13,589 nt of DNA, taken from assembly GCA_020848595.1 (NCBI GenBank), contig JADLHV010000271.1, positions 1 through 13,589 on the forward strand. The letters are read 5' to 3'. Each line of letters begins with the position of its first letter. The first letter of the stretch is position 1. The stretch comes from Bacteroidia bacterium. GTDB lineage: Bacteria; Bacteroidota; Bacteroidia; NS11-12g; UBA955. Positions 1 to 8,036 of the stretch are shown piece by piece. The translations under genes and the position numbers were made by a program. The notes under the pieces are model-generated. The model saw nothing but the letters and a program-made list of their open reading frames with translations. It was not told where the DNA came from and did not search any database.

Positions 1-2
1 AT

Positions 3-710
3 ATTAGCTTTAGTTACAATTCTAATGGCAAAGTGCTTCACAATGTTTCATTCGAAATTCCAAAAAACAAAAAAGTGGCATTAGTTGGCGCAAGTGGAAG
101 TGGTAAAAGTACTTTAGCTGACCTATTACCGCGTTTCTATGATATGGATGAGGGTACTATAAAAATAGATGGTGTTGATATAAGAAACTATAAACTCAAC
201 GACTTAAGATCCTTGATGGGCATAGTAACTCAAGAAGCCATTTTATTTAATGATACCATAAAGAATAATATCTTATTTGGACAAGAAGGAAAATCTTTGG
301 AAGATATCAAACATGCTGCTAAGCTTGCTAATGCTCTCGAATTTATAGAAAAAACAGAAAATGGTTTTGATACTGTAATTGGAGAAAGAGGCAGTAAACT
401 TAGTGGTGGTCAAAGACAGCGTTTAGCAATTGCAAGAGCATTATTGAGAAATCCGGAAATTTTAATTTTAGATGAAGCTACAAGTGCGTTAGATAATGAG
501 AGCGAAAAATTAGTGCAACAAGCTTTAGATAATTTAAGAGAAGGTCGTACTACTTTAGTTATAGCGCATCGACTTACGACTATTCAAGATTCAGATGAAA
601 TAATTGTGCTAAATAGAGGGCATATCGTCGAACGGGGCAATCACGCTGAATTATTAGGTAGAAAAGGCCATTATTTCCGATTATATACAACCCATGGTCA
701 AGTAGACTGA
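3..710 (+). CDS. ABC exporter ATP-binding domain, MsbA-like (5' truncated)
   Basis: This is the C-terminal nucleotide-binding domain of an ABC exporter that fuses membrane and ATPase domains; the membrane part lies left of the window. The open frame runs in from the edge (ISFSYNSNGKVLHNV...), so the GTG at position 33 is an internal valine and not a start. Visible motifs are Walker A (GASGSGKST), the Q-loop (IVTQE), the ABC signature (LSGGQRQ), Walker B followed by the catalytic Glu (LILDEA) and the switch His (IAHR), all intact, so the ATPase should be active. The segment LLPRFYD after Walker A is typical of the MsbA/lipid A exporter and multidrug exporter group. The nearby waaA gene and envelope genes fit lipid export, but the substrate cannot be read from this domain. 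The TGA stop sits in a weak 5-bp hairpin (706-721). Confidence 0.93.
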   Translation: MSFSYNSNGKVLHNVSFEIPKNKKVALVGASGSGKSTLADLLPRFYDMDEGTIKIDGVDIRNYKLNDLRSLMGIVTQEAILFNDTIKNNILFGQEGKSLEDIKHAAKLANALEFIEKTENGFDTVIGERGSKLSGGQRQRLAIARALLRNPEILILDEATSALDNESEKLVQQALDNLREGRTTLVIAHRLTTIQDSDEIIVLNRGHIVERGNHAELLGRKGHYFRLYTTHGQVD

Positions 711-783
711 CGAAAATCAGTTGGCAAGTCACATAAGTTAAACCGAGAACATAAGTAATTTTCACCCATCAAATTTTATTTTT

Positions 784-1212
784 ATGAAAGTTAATATTAA
801 ACGCATTGACACAGATTTTTTATTAGAAGCAACAAACGACACCGAAAATACTTTGTTGATGGATGGAACTCAAAATATTGGGGGCCATCATTTAGGTTTT
901 AGACCCATGCAAATGCTTTTGGCTGCCGTTGGAGGATGTAGTGCCATTGATGTTATTTCGATTCTAAAAAAGCAAAAACAAGATATCAGTAGTTTCGAAA
1001 TGGAAGTTGAAGGCGATAAGCAGCCCATTGAATCGTATTCAGTATATAAATCTATTGTATTGCATTTTAAAATTGATGGTCAGGTTGATCCCGAAAAAGC
1101 TTATAGAGCTGCCAAATTATCACATGATAAATATTGCTCTGTTTCTAAAGCTCTCGAACACGACTCTGAAATTACTTTTAAAGTCAGTGTCAACGGTGTT
1201 TTAGTCGAATAA
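784..1212 (+). CDS. OsmC/Ohr family protein, YhfA-like
   Basis: A 142-residue protein of the OsmC/Ohr superfamily, small cytoplasmic dimers that often reduce organic hydroperoxides with two cysteines. Both expected cysteines are present: C52 in the helix LAAVGGCSAIDV and C118 in DKYCSVSKAL. The segment MDG..NIGG..LGFRPMQMLLAAVGGC and the motif EKYCSVS-like around C118 place it nearer the YhfA-type branch than classical Ohr, and that branch has no well-defined substrate. The length is normal for the family. The ATG lies 73 bp after the exporter gene and is preceded by an AT-rich leader without a Shine-Dalgarno sequence. A near-match to the Bacteroidota -7 box (TAATTTTC, 756-763) may promote it. 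Family assignment is firm, peroxidase activity is inferred. Confidence 0.9.
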   Translation: MKVNIKRIDTDFLLEATNDTENTLLMDGTQNIGGHHLGFRPMQMLLAAVGGCSAIDVISILKKQKQDISSFEMEVEGDKQPIESYSVYKSIVLHFKIDGQVDPEKAYRAAKLSHDKYCSVSKALEHDSEITFKVSVNGVLVE

Positions 1213-1279
1213 ATCGAAATTTACATATTGACCAATTCATATAAAGTCTCTGTTTATTCTAAAAGCGGATTCTGTTTAT

Positions 1280-1287
1280 TATATTTG
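1280..1287 (+). promoter_or_regulatory. TAnnTTTG -7 box, outer membrane protein/waaA operon
   Basis: The sequence TATATTTG matches the Bacteroidota -7 consensus TAnnTTTG exactly. It ends 4 nt before the GTG start at 1292, so transcription would begin at or within a few bases of the start codon. I see no convincing -33 TTG at the usual spacing. Confidence 0.5.
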
Positions 1288-1291
1288 CCTT

Positions 1292-2086
1292 GTGTTACGT
1301 TTTAAACTATTAATTTTTTGTTTTTTTATGGCGATTGTTAGTGCATTCGCCCAAGATACTGCTAAAACTAGCAGTAATGCTAAGCATAAGGACTTGAGGA
1401 ATTCGGTCTTATTATGTTTCAATTATGGAAGACATATACCTGTTGGAATTCTTGCTCAACGTTTTGGTAACTCTAATTCGGTAGGTTTTTTAGCCGCTTA
1501 CAAATTTGGAAATAACCTACAAGTTCAAGCTGGAGTTAATACCATTTTTGGCAGTCAAGTAAAAGAAAATGGCATATTCGATACTTTAATTCGAAATAGT
1601 GGCTATTTAATTGATGTCAATGGCAACTATGCTGAAGTAAAACAGTACCAAAGAGGATATAATTGGCATATTGATATAGGAAAAATAATTCCAATCAATA
1701 AATTTGATAAGAACTCGGGGCTACTTTTAACAGCAGGGCTTGGATTTACTCAACACAATATCAAATATACTTTTCAAAGAACTGTCTTACCTCAACTTGA
1801 AGGTGAATATGCCAAAGGATACGACCGTCTGACAAATGGTTTATTGCTGAGAGGATTTCTGGGCTATCAGCGTATTGACCCAAAGAGTATGTTCAATTTT
1901 ATTATCGGAATTGAATTTTTAAATGGTATAACTCAAAACAGACGCGCCTACAATTATGATACTCGAATGGCAGATCTTACAAGAAGAAATGATACTCAAA
2001 TTGGATTAAAACTAGGTTTTATGATTGCTTTATCTGGCCGTCAAGCAGGCACCAAAAAAGGTGAAGAAGAACGTTATTTCGATTAA
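1292..2086 (+). CDS. Predicted beta-barrel outer membrane protein, function unknown
   Basis: A 264-residue secreted protein. Residues 1-20 form a signal peptide (MLRFKLLIFCFFMAIVSAFA, cleavage before Gln). The mature part has alternating hydrophobic/polar strands with glycine and aromatic girdle residues (SVGFLAAYKFG, LLLTAGLGFTQH, LLLRGFLGYQ, MFNFIIGIEFLNG, IGLKLGFMIAL), as in a small porin-like barrel. The charged tail (GTKKGEEERYFD) is not a type IX sorting domain. The GTG at 1292 is preferred: the in-frame ATG at 1328 would leave a signal peptide too short to work, and no ATG lies upstream in frame. The stop codon overlaps the waaA start (TAATG), so the two are translationally coupled, hinting at an outer membrane or LPS-related role. 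I do not recognise a characterised family member. Confidence 0.82.
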   Translation: MLRFKLLIFCFFMAIVSAFAQDTAKTSSNAKHKDLRNSVLLCFNYGRHIPVGILAQRFGNSNSVGFLAAYKFGNNLQVQAGVNTIFGSQVKENGIFDTLIRNSGYLIDVNGNYAEVKQYQRGYNWHIDIGKIIPINKFDKNSGLLLTAGLGFTQHNIKYTFQRTVLPQLEGEYAKGYDRLTNGLLLRGFLGYQRIDPKSMFNFIIGIEFLNGITQNRRAYNYDTRMADLTRRNDTQIGLKLGFMIALSGRQAGTKKGEEERYFD

Positions 2087-3312
2087 TGAGGGTTCTCTAT
2101 TCTATATTAGTCAATTGCTTTAATTGGTTATTGCCTCTTTTAGGATTGTTAAGTAAAGGTAAGCTGAGTGAGTTTGCTAAAGGAAGACGTCATTTAAATC
2201 AATTAATTGCACCTAAAAAAAATGGAAGAAGATATTGGTTTCACTGTGCAAGTCTTGGTGAATTTGAGCAAGCTCGACCAGTTATAGAACGCTTAAAAAT
2301 AGAGCATCCTCAATGCAGTATCGTAGTGAGTTTCTTCTCTCCATCTGGTTACAATCTTAGAAAAGATTATGCTTTAGCCGACTTAGTTTGTTATATGCCC
2401 ATTGATACAGCTAAAAATGCTCGTAAATTCTTAGATATCTTACAAGCTGATATTGCTGTTTTTGTTAAATACGAAATATGGTTTAATCATTTAATGGAGT
2501 TAAGCAAAAGGCAAATACCTACTTACCTAATTTCTGCTACTTTCAGAAAAGGACAATTTATTTTTTCTAATAATGGAAAATGGCTTTTCAAAGTTTTATC
2601 TCAATTTGAAAGAATATTTTTACAAGATTCTTTAAGTTATACTTTATTAAACGATTTCGGCTTAAAAAATATTGAGATCAGCGGAGATACGCGTTATGAC
2701 AGGGTTAAACAAACTGCTTTAGCAGCTGTTCCTAACAAAATTATAGAAGAATTTAAAGGTCATCATCCTTTAATAATTTTCGGAAGTAGTTGGCCAGAAG
2801 AAGAAAAATTAGCCGAGGAATTACTTAAAGATAGTCGTTTTGATGCTTATAAAATTATTCTAGCACCTCATGATATTTCAACTTCTCATATCAATGATAT
2901 AGTCAACTCACTTAACTTTATTGAGACTAGAAAATACACAAGCTTTTCAAATTCAAGTTCAAATAGGGTATTGGTATTAGATACAATCGGACACCTTGCT
3001 AGTGCTTACCTTTATGCAGATCTAGCTTTTATTGGAGGTGGTTATAACAAAGGATTACATAATATTCTCGAAGCTTTAGCATTTGGTGTACCTGTAATTT
3101 TCGGTCCTAATGTAGACCGTTACCCTGAAGCAAGAGAATCAATAAACGCCGAAATAGCTATGAAAATACATCATTTAAGCGATATAGGCGTAGCTATAAG
3201 TCTCTATTTACCGAATGGTAAACTCGATAATGATATCCGTGCAAAGTGTTTTGATTTCATTAATTGGCACTCAGGAGCATCAGATAAAGTAATAAAGGCT
3301 TTGAATCAATGA
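2086..3312 (+). CDS. waaA: 3-deoxy-D-manno-octulosonic acid (Kdo) transferase
   Basis: WaaA/KdtA transfers Kdo from CMP-Kdo to lipid IVA at the inner face of the cytoplasmic membrane, an early step of LPS core assembly. The 408-residue length is normal for the family. The N-terminus has a hydrophobic membrane-associated segment (about residues 4-22), then the acceptor-side GT-B domain with the HCASLGEFEQARP motif, whose E59 aligns with the family's catalytic Glu. KYEIW (128-132) is also a family hallmark. The C-terminal nucleotide-sugar domain shows FGSSWPEEE (232-240), LAPHD (259-263), and FIGGGYNKGLHNILEALAFG (from 315), the donor-binding loop. The ATG overlaps the previous stop by one base (TAATG), so expression depends on the upstream barrel gene. 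Whether it adds one or two Kdo residues cannot be told from sequence. Confidence 0.95.
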   Translation: MRVLYSILVNCFNWLLPLLGLLSKGKLSEFAKGRRHLNQLIAPKKNGRRYWFHCASLGEFEQARPVIERLKIEHPQCSIVVSFFSPSGYNLRKDYALADLVCYMPIDTAKNARKFLDILQADIAVFVKYEIWFNHLMELSKRQIPTYLISATFRKGQFIFSNNGKWLFKVLSQFERIFLQDSLSYTLLNDFGLKNIEISGDTRYDRVKQTALAAVPNKIIEEFKGHHPLIIFGSSWPEEEKLAEELLKDSRFDAYKIILAPHDISTSHINDIVNSLNFIETRKYTSFSNSSSNRVLVLDTIGHLASAYLYADLAFIGGGYNKGLHNILEALAFGVPVIFGPNVDRYPEARESINAEIAMKIHHLSDIGVAISLYLPNGKLDNDIRAKCFDFINWHSGASDKVIKALNQ

Positions 3313-3352
3313 TTCGAAATCACCTTACAAGAGTTAGAGTATAAAGTTTGAG

Positions 3353-4381
3353 TTAAAACAATTCACCAGAGTCTTTGCGGTACTGTATGCGACCAAGATG
3401 TTTATAAGCATGCTCTGTTGCTTCTCTGCCACGAGCTGTACGCATAATATAACCTTCTTGAATAAGGAAAGGTTCATAGACTTCCTCGATTGTTCCAGCT
3501 TCTTCTCCAACTGCAGTAGCAATGGTATTGATACCTACAGGTCCTCCTTTAAATTTATCAATAATAGTAATTAAGATACGGTTATCCATTTCATCTAATC
3601 CGTTGGCATCCACATTAAGAGCTTCAAGAGCAAATTTAGCAATATCAAGACTAATAGAACCATCGCCTTTAATCTGAGCAAAATCGCGTGTTCGTCTTAA
3701 CAAAGCATTGGCAATTCTTGGGGTTCCTCTGCTTCTTCTAGCAATTTCCATAGCAGCAGCATCATGAATATGGACTTTAACAATACCAGCTGAGCGAATA
3801 ATAATTCTTGCTAAAACATCTGTAGTATAATACTCAAGTCTATTCGTAATTCCAAAACGCGCACGTAAAGGAGCAGTAAGTAAACCAGAGCGTGTTGTAG
3901 CACCAACTAAAGTAAAAGGAGATAAACTAATTTGAACTGAACGTGCGCTAGGACCACTATCTAAAACTATGTCAATTTTATAATCTTCCATTGCCGAATA
4001 AAGATATTCTTCAACAACAGGACTCAAACGATGAATTTCGTCAATGAAAAGGACATCACCCTCATCGAGATTGGTAAGTAGACCAGCTAAATCACCTGGC
4101 TTTTCAAGAACTGGACCGCTAGTAATTTTAATATTGCTTTTAAGTTCATTGGCAATAATATTAGCTAAGGTAGTTTTTCCAAGACCAGGCGGGCCATGTA
4201 AAAGCACATGGTCGAGGGCTTCACCTCTTTGAACTGCAGCCTTTACAAATACCCTCAGATTTTCCATGATCTTTTCCTGACCAGTAAAATCCTCAAATTG
4301 GGCAGGGCGCAATACTTTCTCAATTTCCTTATCGGTTTGACTGAGGTTATTCTGCTCGGGATCTAGATTCTTGTTTTGCAT
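3353..4381 (-). CDS. ruvB: Holliday junction branch migration ATPase RuvB
   Basis: RuvB is the hexameric AAA+ motor that, with RuvA, drives branch migration of Holliday junctions in recombinational repair. The 342-residue length is typical. Visible motifs are the N-terminal LRPAQFEDFTGQ segment, Walker A GPPGLGKT (63-70), Walker B LFIDEIHRL (D114/E115), the sensor-1 region GATTRSG (160-166) followed by PLRARFG, and the C-terminal winged-helix domain (about 260-335) with GPVGINTIA and the end motif RTARGREATEHAYKHLG. All key residues are present. It converges on waaA (40 bp between stops) and diverges from the DUF1573 gene. RuvA and RuvC are not in the window. The ATG lies 9 nt after a consensus -7 box, and no Shine-Dalgarno sequence is visible. 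Confidence 0.97.
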   Translation of the reverse strand: MQNKNLDPEQNNLSQTDKEIEKVLRPAQFEDFTGQEKIMENLRVFVKAAVQRGEALDHVLLHGPPGLGKTTLANIIANELKSNIKITSGPVLEKPGDLAGLLTNLDEGDVLFIDEIHRLSPVVEEYLYSAMEDYKIDIVLDSGPSARSVQISLSPFTLVGATTRSGLLTAPLRARFGITNRLEYYTTDVLARIIIRSAGIVKVHIHDAAAMEIARRSRGTPRIANALLRRTRDFAQIKGDGSISLDIAKFALEALNVDANGLDEMDNRILITIIDKFKGGPVGINTIATAVGEEAGTIEEVYEPFLIQEGYIMRTARGREATEHAYKHLGRIQYRKDSGELF

Positions 4382-4390
4382 CTACAAGTG

Positions 4391-4398
4391 CAAAGATA
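4391..4398 (-). promoter_or_regulatory. TAnnTTTG -7 box of ruvB
   Basis: Read on the minus strand this is TATCTTTG, an exact TAnnTTTG match. It ends 9 nt upstream of the ruvB ATG, predicting a leader of only a few nucleotides. No -33 TTG is found at about 19-21 nt; the nearest TTG is at 12 nt. Confidence 0.5.
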
Positions 4399-4476
4399 TT
4401 CGATAAGAAGCAACCTTTTGAAGAAAAATATTATCTTCTCTTAAAAAATTGTATGAAATTTGTAAGTATTATAAGG

Positions 4477-5568
4477 ATGAAAAATCAACTCATTGCTACT
4501 CTATTTTGCCTAATTGCTTCAAATCTATCTGCCCAAATGGCAGGTGGTGTTAAATTTGATAAGATTGAACACAATTTTGGAGATATTAAATCTGAGGAAG
4601 GCACCGTAACAGCTGTATTTGAATATACTAATATCGCCAATGTGCCAATTTATATTAGCAAAGTTGAAACTAGCTGTGGATGTACGACCCCAGAATATAA
4701 TAAAGATACCATACAACCAGGTCAAAAAGGTTTTGTAAAGGCTATATACGAAGCTAGAGGGCATAGAGGAAACTTTCACAAGAATATTTTTGTATATTTC
4801 AATACCCAAGATTATTACCAAAGTTTAAGTATTACCGGTAATGTGATTCCTGAAGCTAATTTATCTAAACGCCCAGCTTCTTATACAACAACATATTCTA
4901 ATCTAGCTTTAAATTCAACCATTGCTTCTTTTCCAGATTTAAAAAGTACTGAGAAAAAAACATATGTAATCAAAGCTTTCAATTATATGGGTTACGATAT
5001 GAAAATATGGGAAGTTAGAGAGGTGCCCGATTATGCTACAGTCGAAATTGGTGATAGTACTATTAAATCAACCGACTCACTTTATATCACCTTTACTGTT
5101 GATGGCACTAAAATAAGTCACCTTGGCGAATCTTGGAAACGCATTATGTTGGTTACCGACGACCCTTCAGGAGAAACAAAATTTCTTAATATTTACGTCA
5201 ATTTAAAAGAAGATTTTTCTAAGATGAGTAAGCAAGAATTAAAAAATGCACCTGTCATTCAATTAGATTCTGCTAATGGACTCAATTATGGTAAATGCCA
5301 AGCTGGCAGCATTGTGAAAAAACAGATTACAATTACTAATAATGGAAAAACGGATTTAAAAATTAGAAATATCAAACCGAGTTGTTCTTGTGTTACATTT
5401 CAATTATCTAAAACGACTCTAAAACCAGGTGAAAGTGTAACATTTACAATTATAATTGATACAGTTAATCAAACCATTGCTACTCATTCTAAATACATTA
5501 CTTTATATACAAACGATCCAAAAAAATCCGAAATCAATATCAAATTAATTATTAATATAACCAGTTAA
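4477..5568 (+). CDS. Secreted protein with two DUF1573 domains
   Basis: A 363-residue exported protein. The first DUF1573 domain starts near FDKIEHNFGDI and carries the family motif SCGCTTP; the second lies at the C-terminus with SCSCVTF. The two Cys-x-Cys pairs fall at residues 67/69 and 303/305. Between them is a beta-rich stretch with no family I recognise. DUF1573 has an Ig/ASPM-like fold common in Bacteroidota envelope proteins, but its biochemical role is unclear. I chose ATG 4477: it gives a clean signal peptide (MKNQLIATLFCLIASNLSA, cleavage before Gln) and is preceded by AAGG, and a near-consensus -7 sequence (GAAATTTG, 4455-4462) overlaps the alternative ATG at 4453. Only 7 bp separate it from the protease gene, so the pair is probably one operon. 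The two proteins may act together in the periplasm, which is inference. Confidence 0.88.
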   Translation: MKNQLIATLFCLIASNLSAQMAGGVKFDKIEHNFGDIKSEEGTVTAVFEYTNIANVPIYISKVETSCGCTTPEYNKDTIQPGQKGFVKAIYEARGHRGNFHKNIFVYFNTQDYYQSLSITGNVIPEANLSKRPASYTTTYSNLALNSTIASFPDLKSTEKKTYVIKAFNYMGYDMKIWEVREVPDYATVEIGDSTIKSTDSLYITFTVDGTKISHLGESWKRIMLVTDDPSGETKFLNIYVNLKEDFSKMSKQELKNAPVIQLDSANGLNYGKCQAGSIVKKQITITNNGKTDLKIRNIKPSCSCVTFQLSKTTLKPGESVTFTIIIDTVNQTIATHSKYITLYTNDPKKSEINIKLIINITS

Positions 5569-5575
5569 TTTTCGC

Positions 5576-7000
5576 ATGAAGAAAACAATCATCAATGCAT
5601 TCGTCGCTTTATTCTTTGGTATTCTAGGTGCTTATATTTTTACCAAATTTGAAGATAAATCTACGGGCACAAATGAAAATCAAGAACAATTAAAAGGCAT
5701 TCTGGCTTCATACAACGGCAACATGGCTGAAGCCAACGTTAATTTTGTACTGGCTTCAAAAATAAGTACTCCAAGTGTAGTGTTTATTAAAACCACGGCC
5801 ATGGTTCAGAAACAAAATCCATTTGGATTTTTCTTTGATGGTTGGGATCCTTTTGGAAGTATTGGAAAAGTTAGTAGCACCGGTAGTGGCGTTATTGTTC
5901 GCAAAAACGGCTATATCATTACTAATTTACATGTCGTAAAAGATGCTCAAAGCATTGAAGTAGTGCTTAACAATAAGAAAAAAACCTTTGAAGCTAAATT
6001 GATTGGGACTGACCCTTCTACCGACTTAGCTTTAATTAAAATAGAATCTGATAATCTACCAACCATAAGTATTTCAAATTCTGATGACTTACAAATTGGA
6101 GAATGGGTGCTTGCAGTTGGTAATCCATTTAATCTAACTTCTACTGTAACCGCTGGAATTGTTAGCGCAAAAGGTAGAAATATTAATGTAGTTAATAACC
6201 AATTCCCTATAGAATCATTTATACAAACAGATGCAGCAATTAATCCAGGTAATAGTGGTGGTGCTTTGGTGAACTTAAATGGCGAACTCGTTGGAATTAA
6301 TACAGCTATTTTTAGTCAAACTGGCTCTTATGCCGGTTATGGTTTCGCAATACCCGCTAATATTGTTGCTAAAACGATTAAAGATTTGATTGATTTCGGA
6401 CAAGTGCAAAGAGGCTATTCTGGAATAGAAGCTGTTGAAGTAGATGAAACTGCCGAAAAATTGAATAAAATTACTGAAGGTGCTCTCATTGCTGATGCTT
6501 ACAATGAAAGTCCAGCTTATAAGGCAGGTTTGCGTAAAGGTGATGTTATTGTAAAAATTCAAGATAAAACTATTGATAGCAAATCTTCTTTAGACGAACA
6601 TATGTCTTATTATCGTCCTGGTGATAAAATTAAAATCAATTATGTTCGAAATGGTTCAAATAAGGAAACAACCATGGTCCTTACCAATGAAGATGGCGAA
6701 ACCAGTCTCAACAATAAAAAAATATTATCTTCTTCCAAACTAGGAGCTGATTTTAGCAATGTGAGTAAGACAGAGCAACAAAAATACAAGATAAATGGAG
6801 GTGTAAAGGTTAGTAATATACGAGGCGGACTAATCAGCAATATGAATATTGAAGATGGATTTATATTCTTAAAATACAATGAAAAAGCTTGCAATGACGC
6901 TGCTGAATTAATCAAGGAACTTGAAAACGCAGGTGGTAGAATGCAAATTGAAGGCATTGGTCCAGACGGAGGCAAACGTATCTATAATTTCTGGTATTAA
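5576..7000 (+). CDS. htrA: HtrA/Deg-type periplasmic serine protease with PDZ domains
   Basis: A 474-residue Deg-family envelope protease that degrades or refolds damaged periplasmic proteins. Residues 5-23 form one hydrophobic segment after MKKT; there is no clear cleavage site, so it is likely an uncleaved anchor. The trypsin-like domain spans about 60-265 with the complete triad H119 (ITNLHVV), D150 (DPSTDLALIK) and S227 (NPGNSGGAL). A canonical PDZ domain follows (about 282-370; SPAYKAGLRKGDVIVKI). The C-terminal region (about 388-470; GGLISNMNIEDGFIFL, then LIKELENAGG) looks like a diverged second PDZ. The length fits two-PDZ Deg proteins. It lies 7 bp after the DUF1573 gene with no promoter box between, so it is probably co-transcribed. 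It converges on trhO across a hairpin. Confidence 0.95.
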   Translation: MKKTIINAFVALFFGILGAYIFTKFEDKSTGTNENQEQLKGILASYNGNMAEANVNFVLASKISTPSVVFIKTTAMVQKQNPFGFFFDGWDPFGSIGKVSSTGSGVIVRKNGYIITNLHVVKDAQSIEVVLNNKKKTFEAKLIGTDPSTDLALIKIESDNLPTISISNSDDLQIGEWVLAVGNPFNLTSTVTAGIVSAKGRNINVVNNQFPIESFIQTDAAINPGNSGGALVNLNGELVGINTAIFSQTGSYAGYGFAIPANIVAKTIKDLIDFGQVQRGYSGIEAVEVDETAEKLNKITEGALIADAYNESPAYKAGLRKGDVIVKIQDKTIDSKSSLDEHMSYYRPGDKIKINYVRNGSNKETTMVLTNEDGETSLNNKKILSSSKLGADFSNVSKTEQQKYKINGGVKVSNIRGGLISNMNIEDGFIFLKYNEKACNDAAELIKELENAGGRMQIEGIGPDGGKRIYNFWY

Positions 7001-7005
7001 TATAA

Positions 7006-7026
7006 TAAAGACTTATTGGGTCTTTA
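7006..7026. terminator. Candidate bidirectional terminator between htrA and trhO
   Basis: A perfect 7-bp inverted repeat, TAAAGAC (7006-7012) and GTCTTTA (7020-7026), with a 7-nt loop lies where the two convergent genes meet and includes the trhO stop codon. A/T-rich sequence flanks both sides (ATTT on the plus side, TTATA on the minus side), but there is no long U tract, so termination strength is uncertain. Confidence 0.45.
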
Positions 7027-8032
7027 ATTTCCTACCTTTATTAAAGACCAATCTACCAAGATTTTGACCTTTTCTTAAAGCTTTTTGCTCTTCTTCTGGC
7101 AGTGCTGCAATATGTTGACACTCTTCACTACAAGTATTTTCATACTTAGCCCTGCATTCTGGGCATTGAATAAACAAAAGATTACAAGCTACATTAAAAC
7201 AATTAGTATGCGTATCACATGGGGCGCCACATTGATGGCACTTAGAGATAACTTCTGTACTAATATGCTCACCTAAACGCTCATCAAAAACAAAATTCTT
7301 ACCATGAAACTTATTTTTCAAACCACTCGATTTGATTTGATTTGCATAGTGAATTATACCACCTTCTAATTGATAAACTTCCTTAAATCCTTGATATAGC
7401 ATGTATGCACTAGCTTTCTCGCACCGAATTCCCCCTGTACAATACATCACCACGGGTTTATCTTTTTTATCTTTAAGCATTTCTGCCACCTTAGGTAATT
7501 GTTCTCTAAAACTCAAAACATCTGGCAGAATAGCATTTTCGAAATGACCTACTTCACTTTCGTAATGGTTACGCATATCGACAATAACTACATCGTCTTG
7601 TTCAGTTATTTGATTAAATTCTTCAGCTTTTAAATGTTTACCAATTTTAGTTACATCAAAATTGGGGTCATCAATACCATCTGCAACAATCTTTCTCCTA
7701 ACCTTTATACTGAGTTTAAAAAAGGATTTACCATTATCTTCAACAGCAATATTAAGTCGATTACCTTTAAGAAAATCGATACTTTCAAGATGTGCTTTAA
7801 ATGCCTCTAAATTTTCGGTAGGGACAGATAATTGGGCATTAATACCTTCATCTGCCACATAAATGCGACCTAGTACACCTAATTCATCCCATTTAATATA
7901 GAGTTGATCTCGGAATGCTTTAGGTTCTTTAATATAATGATACTTGTAAAAAGAGATAGTAGTGCGAGGAATTGGACTCTCCTCGATTCTCTTTTTTAGT
8001 TCGTCGCGATTAACTTTATTATGTAAAACCAC
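7013..8032 (-). CDS. trhO: tRNA uridine-34 5-hydroxylase, rhodanese family
   Basis: TrhO (YceA in E. coli) makes 5-hydroxyuridine at wobble position 34 of tRNA by an oxygen-dependent route, the precursor of cmo5U-type modifications. The 339 residues show the family layout: an acylphosphatase-like N-terminal domain (about 22-110; TTISFYKYHYI, GRIYVADEGINAQLSVP), the rhodanese domain (about 130-235) with active-site loop YCTGGIRCEKAS (catalytic C198, partner C204), and a C-terminal Cys/His-rich segment (CHQCGAPCDTHTNCFNVACN... then CPECRAKY) that probably binds zinc. The GTG at 8032 is chosen because the domain starts soon after it and no other start codon lies near. A consensus promoter box ends only 4 nt upstream, implying a leaderless mRNA. 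Confidence 0.94.
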   Translation of the reverse strand: MVLHNKVNRDELKKRIEESPIPRTTISFYKYHYIKEPKAFRDQLYIKWDELGVLGRIYVADEGINAQLSVPTENLEAFKAHLESIDFLKGNRLNIAVEDNGKSFFKLSIKVRRKIVADGIDDPNFDVTKIGKHLKAEEFNQITEQDDVVIVDMRNHYESEVGHFENAILPDVLSFREQLPKVAEMLKDKKDKPVVMYCTGGIRCEKASAYMLYQGFKEVYQLEGGIIHYANQIKSSGLKNKFHGKNFVFDERLGEHISTEVISKCHQCGAPCDTHTNCFNVACNLLFIQCPECRAKYENTCSEECQHIAALPEEEQKALRKGQNLGRLVFNKGRKLKTQ

Positions 8033-8036
8033 TTTG

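Noticed and set aside
33..35. GTG as a start of a short ABC ATPase gene
   Set aside because: The frame is open to the left edge and encodes the usual A-loop region (ISFSYNSNGK) before it, so the gene is truncated by the window.
706..721. Stem ACTGA/TCAGT around the ABC gene stop as a terminator
   Set aside because: Only 5 bp, AT-rich loop, and no T tract follows.
1328..1330. ATG as start of the barrel protein
   Set aside because: It would leave only about eight residues before the cleavage site, too short for a signal peptide.
3301..3317. Hairpin TTGAATC/GATTCGA at the waaA stop as a terminator
   Set aside because: Seven pairs include a G-T pair, the loop is 3 nt, and no T tract follows; chance is likely in such sequence.
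4044..4232. Open frame opposite ruvB
   Set aside because: It is antisense to the conserved RuvB Walker region and has no start signal or recognisable protein.
4453..4455. Upstream ATG for the DUF1573 protein
   Set aside because: It overlaps a near-consensus -7 sequence and adds eight residues before a complete signal peptide; still possible, but less likely than 4477.
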